Below, piece by piece: positions 56,879 to 64,000 of a DNA stretch of 64,000 nucleotides. The number at the start of each line of letters is the position of its first letter. Position 1 is the stretch's first letter. The notes beneath the pieces were generated by a model. That model was not told where the DNA came from, made no database searches, and saw nothing but the letters and a program-made list of their open reading frames with translations. Made by a program: the position numbers and the translations under genes. This DNA comes from Hymenobacter mucosus (GTDB lineage Bacteria; Bacteroidota; Bacteroidia; Cytophagales; Hymenobacteraceae): positions 186,001 to 250,000 of the forward strand of contig NZ_FZNS01000005.1 in NCBI RefSeq assembly GCF_900188255.1, in the 5' to 3' direction.

Positions 56879-58216
56879 ATGAAAATTGCAGTAGTAGGTA
56901 CCGGGTACGTGGGCCTTGTAACAGGCACTTGCTTTGCCGAGGTAGGCATTGATGTCACTTGTATCGACATCGACCAGAAAAAAATTGACAACCTCCACAA
57001 GGGCATCCTACCCATTTATGAGCCGGGCTTGGAGGAAATGGTATCACGCAACGTGGCTGCCAACCGTCTGCACTTCTCTACCAACATTGCGGAAGCCATT
57101 CAGGGCTGCGATGTTGCATTCATTGCAGTGGGCACGCCTCCCGGCGAAGATGGGTCTGCTGACCTGAAGTACGTGCTGGCAGTGGCGCGTAGCATCGGCG
57201 AAAACATCAATAACTATTGTGTTATTGTTACGAAAAGCACGGTTCCCGTTGGTACTGCTGCTAAGGTGCACAAGGAAATTGCGGACGCTTTGGCTAAGCG
57301 CAGCGCCGACATCGAATTTGATGTTGCTTCTAACCCCGAGTTCCTGAAAGAGGGTGCTGCCATCGATGACTTCCTCAAGCCTGACCGTATTGTGGTAGGC
57401 ATCTCTTCGGAGCGTGCTGAAGAGGTAATGAGCCGCCTCTACAAGCCATTCCTGCTCAATGGTCACCCCATCATCTTCATGGACATTCCTTCGGCCGAGA
57501 TGACGAAGTACGCAGCCAACTCTATGCTGGCTACCAAGATTTCGTTCATGAATGACATTGCCAACCTGTGCGAAATCATGGGTGCTGATGTAAACATGGT
57601 GCGTAAAGGCATTGGCTCCGATGCTCGTATCGGCACTAAGTTCATCTATCCTGGTATCGGTTACGGCGGCTCTTGCTTCCCCAAGGACGTGAAGGCCCTC
57701 ATCAAAACGGCTTCTGAGAACGGCTACCAGATGCAGGTACTGCAGGCGGTAGAAGGAGTAAATGAGGCCCAGAAAGAGGTGCTGTTCAGCAAAGTGAAAA
57801 AACACTTCGGCAACGACCTCAAAGGTAAGAAGATGGCAATCTGGGGTCTGTCGTTCAAGCCCAAGACAGATGATATGCGCGAAGCTCCTTCGTTGGTTAT
57901 CATTGAAAAACTGTTGGCTGAAGGTTGCACCGTATCGGCTTACGACCCAGTGGCAATGCCCGAGGCAAAGCACTCCCTTGGTGATAGCATCACCTATGCG
58001 AAAGACCAGTTCGATGCATTGGTAGATGCCGACGCTCTGCTAGTTGTAACCGAGTGGCCTGAGTTCCGCTCACCTTCCTTCGATGTAGTAGGCCGCTTGC
58101 TGAAGCAGAAAGTTATTTTCGACGGTCGTAACATCTACGACCCAGCCGAAATGAAAGAAGCCGGTTTTGCTTACCACTGCATTGGTATCCGGACGGCTCA
58201 CCACGAGCCAGCATAG
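56879..58216 (+). CDS. ugd: UDP-glucose 6-dehydrogenase
   Basis: This 445-aa enzyme oxidises UDP-glucose to UDP-glucuronate with two NAD+. The Rossmann loop is GTGYVGLVTG (7-16), the TVPVGT loop is at about 121-126, and the catalytic Cys266 is in GYGGSCFPKD. A C-terminal UDP-binding domain follows (SFKPKTDDMREAP). It feeds the decarboxylase gene directly downstream (84 bases). Confidence 0.96.
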   Translation: MKIAVVGTGYVGLVTGTCFAEVGIDVTCIDIDQKKIDNLHKGILPIYEPGLEEMVSRNVAANRLHFSTNIAEAIQGCDVAFIAVGTPPGEDGSADLKYVLAVARSIGENINNYCVIVTKSTVPVGTAAKVHKEIADALAKRSADIEFDVASNPEFLKEGAAIDDFLKPDRIVVGISSERAEEVMSRLYKPFLLNGHPIIFMDIPSAEMTKYAANSMLATKISFMNDIANLCEIMGADVNMVRKGIGSDARIGTKFIYPGIGYGGSCFPKDVKALIKTASENGYQMQVLQAVEGVNEAQKEVLFSKVKKHFGNDLKGKKMAIWGLSFKPKTDDMREAPSLVIIEKLLAEGCTVSAYDPVAMPEAKHSLGDSITYAKDQFDALVDADALLVVTEWPEFRSPSFDVVGRLLKQKVIFDGRNIYDPAEMKEAGFAYHCIGIRTAHHEPA

Positions 58217-58300
58217 TTCTCGGTTACTACGCTAATAGCCGAAAAGGAGCTGCCCTACCAAGACTAGCTCCTCCATTCAAGAGATTCAACGTTTTACACT

Positions 58301-59245
58301 ATGTCTGACAAAAAACGCGTCTTAATTACCGGCGGTGCGGGCTTTCTAGGCTCTCACCTCTGCGACCGGTTCCTGGCGGAGGGTTACCACGTCATCGCCA
58401 TGGATAACCTGGTTACGGGTGATCTGAAGAACATCGAGCACTTGTTCGGTAAGGAGGACTTCGAGTTTCATCACCACGATGTATCGAAGTTTGTGTTTGT
58501 GCCCGGCAAGCTGGACTATATCCTGCACTTCGCCTCGCCAGCTTCTCCAATCGACTACCTCAAAATTCCAATCCAGACACTGAAGGTAGGCTCACTCGGT
58601 ACGCACAACCTGTTGGGTCTGGCGCGCGTGAAAGGTGCTCGTATGCTGATTGCCAGCACTTCAGAGGTATACGGCGACCCCGAAATTCACCCCCAAGTAG
58701 AGGAGTACTTCGGTAACGTAAACCCCGTAGGTCCGCGCGGCTGCTACGATGAAGCCAAGCGTTTCCAGGAGGCTATTACCATGGCCTACCATAACCACCA
58801 CGGTTTGGAAACCCGCATCATCCGCATCTTCAATACCTACGGCCCTCGTATGCGCCTCGATGACGGCCGCGTACTGCCAGCGTTCCTGTCGCAGGCGCTG
58901 CGCGGCGAGAACCTGACGGTGTTCGGTGATGGCATGCAGACGCGTTCTTTCTGCTACGTGGACGACCTCGTAGACGGTATCTACCGCCTGTTGCTGAGCG
59001 ATTACCACCTGCCCGTGAACATCGGTAACCCCTCCGAAATCACGATCAAGGAGTTCGGTGAAGAAATTGCTCGTCTAACCGGCGTAGAGTTCAAGCCCGA
59101 CTATCGTCCGCTACCCGAAAACGACCCCATGAAGCGTCGTCCGGATATCACCAAGGCGAAAGAAATCCTTGGCTGGGAGCCGAAAGTTGACCGCGCAGAA
59201 GGTCTACGTCGTACCCTGGAGTACTTTAAGGAGCACGTGAAGTAA
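58301..59245 (+). CDS. uxs: UDP-glucuronate decarboxylase
   Basis: This 314-aa extended short-chain dehydrogenase/reductase converts UDP-glucuronate to UDP-xylose. The NAD loop is GGAGFLGS (11-18), and the catalytic Tyr149 and Lys153 are in YDEAKR. The [10 protein letters not shown] segment and the [10 protein letters not shown] site are typical of UXS. Substrate specificity is assigned from the UXS-type motifs and from the preceding ugd gene. A terminator follows, so the first half of the locus may end here. Confidence 0.93.
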   Translation: MSDKKRVLITGGAGFLGSHLCDRFLAEGYHVIAMDNLVTGDLKNIEHLFGKEDFEFHHHDVSKFVFVPGKLDYILHFASPASPIDYLKIPIQTLKVGSLGTHNLLGLARVKGARMLIASTSEVYGDPEIHPQVEEYFGNVNPVGPRGCYDEAKRFQEAITMAYHNHHGLETRIIRIFNTYGPRMRLDDGRVLPAFLSQALRGENLTVFGDGMQTRSFCYVDDLVDGIYRLLLSDYHLPVNIGNPSEITIKEFGEEIARLTGVEFKPDYRPLPENDPMKRRPDITKAKEILGWEPKVDRAEGLRRTLEYFKEHVK

Positions 59246-59272
59246 AAGCCGCACATGTTCTGAGTGATGGAG

Positions 59273-59311
59273 AATCCTTGCCTGTTATCATACGGGCAAG
59301 GATTTTTCTTT
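59273..59311 (+). terminator. Terminator after the decarboxylase gene
   Basis: AATCCTTGCC pairs with GGCAAGGATT over a 12-base loop, followed by T-rich sequence. Confidence 0.8.
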
Positions 59312-59348
59312 TACTTCGTGGGCTACTTGTTCTGTTGCCTTACTTACT

Positions 59349-59759
59349 ATGCCGCCTGATCCTGCCCTGAAACCCCATTTGATTACCTTCCCAACCACGG
59401 GAGAATCAGGAACTGGGTACATAGCCGTAGCAGAAGCAGGCGCTAGCATTCCATTTACCACGCAGCGCAGCTACTGGACATACTTTACGCCGGAAAGTAT
59501 TGTGCGTGGCCGCCATGCGCATTACCGTACAGAGCAAGTGCTAGTAGCCGTAGCTGGTCGTATTGTAGTGCTCACGGAAATGCCAAATCAGGAGCTACAG
59601 ACGTTTGTACTGGAAAAGCCTAACGTAGGCGTGTACATTCCGCCCTATTGCTGGCACACGATGCAGTATTCGCACAATGCGGTGCAACTCGTGTTGGCCT
59701 CCACGCTCTATGAGGAAGCGGACTACATTCGTGAATACGCGGAGTTTAAGCGGCTATGA
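59349..59759 (+). CDS. FdtA/QdtA-like 3,4-ketoisomerase (WxcM-like cupin)
   Basis: This 136-aa cupin of the WxcM-like family converts dTDP-4-keto-6-deoxyglucose to a 3-keto sugar. Two His in GRHAHYRTEQ (56 and 58) match the His-x-His pair used by FdtA/QdtA, followed by IPPYCWHTMQY. Whether it is the galacto (FdtA) or gluco (QdtA) type cannot be told. Its stop overlaps the acetyltransferase start by 4 bases (ATGA), so they are coupled. Confidence 0.86.
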   Translation: MPPDPALKPHLITFPTTGESGTGYIAVAEAGASIPFTTQRSYWTYFTPESIVRGRHAHYRTEQVLVAVAGRIVVLTEMPNQELQTFVLEKPNVGVYIPPYCWHTMQYSHNAVQLVLASTLYEEADYIREYAEFKRL

Positions 59760-60691
59760 ACTCGCTAGCAACAGCTGTAGCAGCTCGCAGGGCGGTGCTG
59801 CCTTTCTACTCCCCGTATCATTTCATTTATCGTAAGTCGCTACCTAGCCCTACGGCTGGAGAGCAAGAAGAACAGCGTCTCCTACACTTTGGAGCGGCAG
59901 TTGATGAGCGGCGGTGGGATGATTCAGCTACTGCTACCAGCTTTCTATACCAAATACTTCGGTGGGATAGCCAGATAGCAGGGGTTCCTACGGTTAAGGT
60001 GCGTGCCATCCTGTTTGCTACTCCTGCCTTGTCCCTAGAAAGTGTAAGACGGTTTGTACGTGAGTTGGAGGCGCAAGGCATACGGTACGCTGTAATGGAA
60101 GTGCCCGTTGAGGATATTCGGGTCCTGCAAGGGTTGAATGAAGCCGCTTGGCAACTACTAGAAACCCGACTGCACTACGTGCACGATGCGTTAAATACTT
60201 TAGCTGAGGCGCGCTACCCAGTACGTGCTGCTACACGTGCGGAGCAGTCTACAATCGGGGAAGTTTCGCGCAACAATGCCAACCCCTACGATCGATTTCA
60301 TGCAGATCCCTTTTTTACGAAGCAGCAAGCCGACACATTTTTAGCCGAATACGCGGCCGCAGCAGTTGCCGGCTATTGCAATGAAGTACTAGTACCAAAT
60401 GACCCCGACGTGGTGCTAGATAGCTTTCTGGCCCTGAGTTACTTCGCCTCTTCCAGCACCTCAGGGCTAGACGTAGCTCGAGCCGTGTTAGCGGCGGTAG
60501 GACCCGCCAATAAAGGGTGGCATCGGAAGCTACTGAGTGAGGCGCTGTACCGTGCGAAAGACAACCATGCCAGCGTAATGCTGATGACAACGCAGGCTAC
60601 TAACCGGGCCGCCGTGCACAATGCCGAGCAATTGGGGTTCCGATTAGGGACCGTTACGCATACCATCCGTTGGGCCACCTCAGGTGGGTAA
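59756..60691 (+). CDS. WecD-like GNAT acetyltransferase
   Basis: This 311-aa protein resembles WecD/RffC, which N-acetylates a nucleotide 4-amino sugar. The N-terminal half is a large region of unknown role. The C-terminal GNAT part has SRNNANPYDRFHADPFFT, then an acetyl-CoA-binding region near GPANKGWHRKLL, and ends NRAAVHNAEQLGFR, the usual GNAT tail. Its place between isomerase and aminotransferase genes suggests acylation of the 3-amino sugar they make. Confidence 0.78.
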   Translation: MNSLATAVAARRAVLPFYSPYHFIYRKSLPSPTAGEQEEQRLLHFGAAVDERRWDDSATATSFLYQILRWDSQIAGVPTVKVRAILFATPALSLESVRRFVRELEAQGIRYAVMEVPVEDIRVLQGLNEAAWQLLETRLHYVHDALNTLAEARYPVRAATRAEQSTIGEVSRNNANPYDRFHADPFFTKQQADTFLAEYAAAAVAGYCNEVLVPNDPDVVLDSFLALSYFASSSTSGLDVARAVLAAVGPANKGWHRKLLSEALYRAKDNHASVMLMTTQATNRAAVHNAEQLGFRLGTVTHTIRWATSGG

Positions 60692-60763
60692 AACCTTTTA
60701 TTTCGCGCCATTTTCAGGCAAGGTGCGTGTGCTGCACCAGCCGTCATCCACTACCTTGTGCGC

Positions 60764-61705
60764 ATGCCCAAGCTGTCCATTATCATTCCCTGTTATTTCA
60801 ACGAAGCCAATATTCCGGTTACTACCGAAGCCCTGCTGCTCAATGAAGCTCGCTTTCCATCGGAAGTCACCTTCGAGTATGTGCTGGTAGATGATGGCTC
60901 CGGGGATGGGACAGTAGCCGCCTTGCGCGCCTTTCAAGAGCGCCAGCCGGGTAAGGTGCGGATAGTAGAACTAGCGGGCAACGTAGGTTCTTACAACGCT
61001 ATTGTGGCAGGTATGGCTCATGCTACCGGCGACTGCAACGTCATTATCACCGCCGATATGCAAGACCCTCCTGAGCTAATGGTAGCCATGTATCAGTACT
61101 GGCAGCAGGGAATTAAACTCGTTATTGGCAATAGGCAGGACCGCCAGGAAGATGCCATTACGAAGCTATTGGCACGGGTATTTCACGGCTTGATGCGCCG
61201 CTTTGCCTTGCGAAACATTCCCCGCGGCGGGTTCGACTACGTGTTCTTCGACCGGCAGATACGCGAGCAGATTGTGCAGTTGCAGGAGCGCAACAGCAAT
61301 GTCTTCTACTTGATGACGTGGCTGGGTCATGCTTATGTCAACATTCCCTATGTGCGCAGCCGCCGGGAGATAGGCCGCTCCCGCTGGACGCTCTCCAAGA
61401 AGGTTAAGCTGTTCCTGGATTCTTTTCTGTCCTTCTCGTTTTTTCCCATTCGAGCCATTTCGGCCGTGGGAATTAGCCTGGGAGTTATTGCCCTGCTCTA
61501 CGGTTGCTATTTGGTATTGCTGCGCCTAAGTGGTGTGCAGGAGCCCGCCGGCTGGACCATGCTCATGGTCGTTCTGCTGTTCGTGTCCGCCTTTCAGATG
61601 ATGGCCCTTGGTATCATTGGAGAGTACGTGTGGCGTAGTTTGGATGCCGCGCGCAATCGGCCATTATACGTAGTAAAGGAAGTACGCGAGCCTTCCAACT
61701 CATAA
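60764..61705 (+). CDS. Family 2 glycosyltransferase with two TM helices
   Basis: This protein is 313 aa from the ATG at 60764 (a GTG lies two codons earlier). The GT-A fold shows [23 protein letters not shown] and [10 protein letters not shown]. Two C-terminal transmembrane helices (about 228-260 and 265-292) give the DPM/ArnC/GtrB layout: a sugar is moved to undecaprenyl phosphate on the inner face of the membrane. Donor unknown; the neighbouring amino-sugar nucleotide is a candidate. Confidence 0.9.
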   Translation: MPKLSIIIPCYFNEANIPVTTEALLLNEARFPSEVTFEYVLVDDGSGDGTVAALRAFQERQPGKVRIVELAGNVGSYNAIVAGMAHATGDCNVIITADMQDPPELMVAMYQYWQQGIKLVIGNRQDRQEDAITKLLARVFHGLMRRFALRNIPRGGFDYVFFDRQIREQIVQLQERNSNVFYLMTWLGHAYVNIPYVRSRREIGRSRWTLSKKVKLFLDSFLSFSFFPIRAISAVGISLGVIALLYGCYLVLLRLSGVQEPAGWTMLMVVLLFVSAFQMMALGIIGEYVWRSLDAARNRPLYVVKEVREPSNS

Positions 61706-61722
61706 ATCAAGTAGGGACGTTC

Positions 61723-62835
61723 ATGCAAATTCCGTTTCTCTCGTTTGCCGGTCAGCACGACCCTATTCGGGAAGAAGTAGTAGCGGCTATGGCCCGAGTC
61801 TACGACAGCCATTGGTATGTACTAGGGGAGGAGGTAAGACGGTTTGAACAAGACTATGCCGCCTTCAACCAAGTAGGCCACTGCGTGGGGGTAGCAAACG
61901 GGCTGGATGCGCTCCACCTATGCTTGCGGGCCCTGAATGTGGGGCCTGGTGATGAGGTGCTAGTTCCCAGCAATACGTACATCGCCACCTGGCTGGCGGT
62001 GTCGTACGTAGGGGCTACCATCGTGCCCGTTGAGCCGCGTATCGATACCTATAACCTAGACCCAGATCGGCTAGAAGAAGCCATTACGGCCAGAACGAAG
62101 GCCATACTGCCAGTGCACTTATACGGGCAGGCTTGCCAGATGGACGCCATCATGCAAATTGCCCAACGCTACAACTTATGTGTAGTGGAGGACAATGCCC
62201 AGGCTCAAGGGGCAAGTTGCCAGGGCAGGCTTACGGGTAGCTTTGGGCAGGTAAACGCAGTAAGCTTTTACCCCGGCAAAAACCTGGGTGCCCTGGGGGA
62301 TGCCGGGGCCGTAACAACGGATGATGCATTCCTGGCGGCGCAAATCAGAACCTTGCGAAACTACGGCTCCCAGCAGAAGTATCGGAATGAAGTGGTGGGG
62401 TACAACTCCCGCCTCGACGAGTTGCAGGCCGCTATTCTAGGGGTTAAGCTACCCTACTTAAACCACTGGACCCAGCAGCGGCAGCAGCTTGCAGCGTGGT
62501 ATACCCAGCACCTAACCGGCATTCCAGAAATTGTATTACCACAAACGGCCACTGCCTGTACGCACGTGTATCATGTGTACGTGATTCGTACCCGGTACCG
62601 CGACGAGTTGCAGCAGTACTTAACGCAACACGGAATCGGTACGCTCATTCATTATCCAATTCCGGCCCACCTACAGCCTGCTTACAAACACCTGGAATTT
62701 CAGGCAGGGCAATTTCCAATTGCCGAAGAGCTAGCCCGTACTAGCGTAAGCCTTCCGCTGTGGCCGGGTCTGACGTTGGAACAGGTTGTTTTCGTGTGTG
62801 CGTGTATCAGGCGTTTTTTTGCTGCTGCGCGCTAA
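61723..62835 (+). CDS. FdtB/QdtB-like sugar aminotransferase (DegT family)
   Basis: This 370-aa PLP enzyme of the DegT/DnrJ/EryC1/StrS family transfers an amino group from glutamate to a keto sugar nucleotide. The PLP lysine is Lys186 ([12 protein letters not shown]), and the internal [14 protein letters not shown] start and [12 protein letters not shown] segments are typical. With the isomerase and acetyltransferase it would make dTDP-3-amino-3,6-dideoxyhexose and its acyl derivative. It lies 17 bases after the glycosyltransferase, in one transcript. Confidence 0.92.
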   Translation: MQIPFLSFAGQHDPIREEVVAAMARVYDSHWYVLGEEVRRFEQDYAAFNQVGHCVGVANGLDALHLCLRALNVGPGDEVLVPSNTYIATWLAVSYVGATIVPVEPRIDTYNLDPDRLEEAITARTKAILPVHLYGQACQMDAIMQIAQRYNLCVVEDNAQAQGASCQGRLTGSFGQVNAVSFYPGKNLGALGDAGAVTTDDAFLAAQIRTLRNYGSQQKYRNEVVGYNSRLDELQAAILGVKLPYLNHWTQQRQQLAAWYTQHLTGIPEIVLPQTATACTHVYHVYVIRTRYRDELQQYLTQHGIGTLIHYPIPAHLQPAYKHLEFQAGQFPIAEELARTSVSLPLWPGLTLEQVVFVCACIRRFFAAAR

Positions 62836-62920
62836 GGTGAGCTGCCGCCCGTAGCGGGCGTTGGCAGGTGTGGGCTTACTGTCTGTGGGCTTATTGTGTA
62901 ACTGATAAGCTGATAATAGC

Positions 62921-62928
62921 TAGCTTTG
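62921..62928 (+). promoter_or_regulatory. Promoter -7 box for rfbF
   Basis: The sequence TAGCTTTG matches TAnnTTTG and lies 70 bases before the rfbF start. A TTG occurs 24 bases upstream, longer than the usual 19. Confidence 0.5.
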
Positions 62929-62998
62929 CAAGGTAGATTGGAATAATGCTGCTCCTCTGACAAGGTGTGGTTGATAGGTAAACTTTATTCATGCTCCT

Positions 62999-63769
62999 GT
63001 GAAAGTTGTGATTCTTGCTGGTGGCCTAGGTACTCGTCTTTCCGAAGAAACGGTGCTCAAGCCCAAACCAATGGTAGAAATTGGTGATATGCCCATTCTC
63101 TGGCATATTATGAAAATCTATTCGGCACATGGCTTCAATGACTTCGTTATCTGCCTCGGTTATAAAGGCTACGTTATAAAGGAATACTTTGCCAACTACT
63201 TCCTGCACAAGTCAGACGTAACCATAAATCTGAAGGAGAACTCCTTGCAGGTGCACGACAGCTTCGCCGAGCCCTGGAATATTACCCTCGTAGATACCGG
63301 CATGGAAACCATGACGGGTGGGCGCATAAAGCGGGTAAAGCAGCACATCGGCAACGAAACCTTCTTTCTAACCTACGGCGACGGAGTTGCGGATGTAAAT
63401 ATTCGTGAGTCGTTGGAGCAGCACCAGCAGAGTGGCAAGCTGTGCACAGTTACGGCGGTGCAGCCCAGCGGCCGTTTTGGAGCACTCAACTTTGGTGAGC
63501 AAGATGCCGTGACTTCCTTTACGGAAAAGCCCAAGGGCGACGGTGCCTGGATTAACGGCGGATTCTTCGTGTGCGAGCCAGCCGTAATAGACTACATCGA
63601 AGACGACGCAACCATTTGGGAGCGGGAGCCGCTGGAGCGTATTGCCGCTGCCGGTCAGATGCAGGCCTACAAGCACCACGGCTTCTGGAAGCCCATGGAT
63701 ACCCTACGCGACAAAATAGAGCTGGAAAACGACTTGCGGAACGGAGTGGCAAAGTGGAAAACGTGGTAG
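62999..63769 (+). CDS. rfbF: Glucose-1-phosphate cytidylyltransferase
   Basis: This 256-aa enzyme makes CDP-glucose from CTP and glucose-1-phosphate. The nucleotidyltransferase loop is GGLGTRL (8-14), followed by KPKPMVEIG and the TYGDGVADV metal-binding site. Length and the KVVILAGG beginning fit RfbF. The start is GTG, inside a 4-codon open frame (ATG CTC CTG TGA, 62991-63002) in another phase. rfbG follows 2 bases later, so the pair supplies CDP-4-keto-6-deoxyglucose for a dideoxy sugar. Confidence 0.95.
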   Translation: MKVVILAGGLGTRLSEETVLKPKPMVEIGDMPILWHIMKIYSAHGFNDFVICLGYKGYVIKEYFANYFLHKSDVTINLKENSLQVHDSFAEPWNITLVDTGMETMTGGRIKRVKQHIGNETFFLTYGDGVADVNIRESLEQHQQSGKLCTVTAVQPSGRFGALNFGEQDAVTSFTEKPKGDGAWINGGFFVCEPAVIDYIEDDATIWEREPLERIAAAGQMQAYKHHGFWKPMDTLRDKIELENDLRNGVAKWKTW

Positions 63770-63771
63770 GT

Positions 63772-64000
63772 ATGGACCTGAAAGCAGTTTACCAGGGTAA
63801 AAAAGTGTTCCTGACCGGGCACACCGGCTTCAAAGGCGCTTGGCTATTACAGTGGCTACACATGCTGGGTGCTCAAGTAAAGGGCTATGCCCTGGCTCCC
63901 GAGCAAGAGGAAGACCTGTACAACCTGATTCAGGGCGACACGCTGTGCGAATCAGTCATTGCCGATTTGCGCGACCGGGAAAAGCTGGAAGCGGAAATTG
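63772..64000 (+). CDS. rfbG: CDP-glucose 4,6-dehydratase, 5' part
   Basis: Only the first 76 codons lie in the window. The start reads MDLKAVYQGKKVFLTGHTGFKGAWLL when translated, split here for length: MDLKAVYQGK, then KVFLTGHTGFKGAWL with the NAD-binding loop. The TGHTGFKG loop is typical of CDP-glucose 4,6-dehydratase, which converts CDP-glucose to CDP-4-keto-6-deoxyglucose. It starts 2 bases after rfbF, as in the usual rfbF-rfbG pair. Confidence 0.92.
   Translation, partial: MDLKAVYQGKKVFLTGHTGFKGAWLLQWLHMLGAQVKGYALAPEQEEDLYNLIQGDTLCESVIADLRDREKLEAEI

Noticed and set aside
57044..57973. 309-codon open frame antisense to ugd
   Set aside because: It lies wholly inside ugd, whose motifs and length are complete; no domain is recognised in the antisense product.

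Overview
The window is chromosomal DNA of an aerobic Bacteroidota, most likely Hymenobacter or a close Cytophagales relative. The evidence is moderately high GC, Bacteroidota-type promoter boxes (TAnnTTTG), two proteins ending in type IX secretion (T9SS) sorting domains, two Oar-like TonB-dependent receptors, a PorV-like barrel, DUF3857 proteins, and a scarcity of Shine-Dalgarno sequences. The genus is inferred from overall resemblance; no marker gene here proves it. No insertion sequence, prophage, CRISPR array or rRNA was seen, and the only RNA gene is one tRNA-Ala(GGC).

Layout. 1-7.1 kb holds housekeeping genes: the fabF 3' end with rnc, nadE, lgt, fbaA on the other strand, a propeller lipoprotein and yidD. 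7.2-24.3 kb is envelope and secreted proteolysis: an S46 dipeptidyl-peptidase, a coupled PorV-like/helix-hairpin-helix barrel pair, a large T9SS metalloprotease, three tandem DUF3857 transglutaminase-like proteins and an MFS transporter. 24.5-37.5 kb is mixed: catalase, a degenerate NERD-like/coiled-coil membrane protein, an ABC exporter, several lipoproteins and barrels, a glycosyltransferase, a HEAT-cyclophilin lipoprotein and a cupin. 37.6-43.0 kb has a T9SS beta-helix protein, the cysE-cysK cysteine pair and the tRNA. 43.2-51.9 kb has two related Oar-like receptors, a DUF4397 lipoprotein and an NlpC/P60 lipoprotein. 52-54 kb has a GlcD-type oxidase and an acyl-CoA-binding protein.

54.1-64 kb is a surface-polysaccharide locus on the + strand, running off the window. 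It contains an AsnB-type amidotransferase, two family-2 glycosyltransferases, UDP-glucose dehydrogenase and UDP-glucuronate decarboxylase (UDP-GlcA to UDP-xylose). These are followed by a 3-amino-3,6-dideoxyhexose module (FdtA/QdtA-like isomerase, WecD-like acetyltransferase, FdtB-like aminotransferase) and then rfbF and the start of rfbG for CDP-4-keto-6-deoxyglucose.

The points most worth following are these. Two of the three tandem DUF3857 proteins have lost the transglutaminase Cys and His while the third keeps them. A PorV-like barrel is translationally coupled to a barrel carrying a ComEA-like DNA-binding fold. A NERD-like protein lacks its nuclease residues. Several promoter boxes sit so close to start codons that the mRNAs should be leaderless. 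The amino-sugar module uses a GNAT enzyme where a hexapeptide acetyltransferase is usual. None is proven to be a new system.
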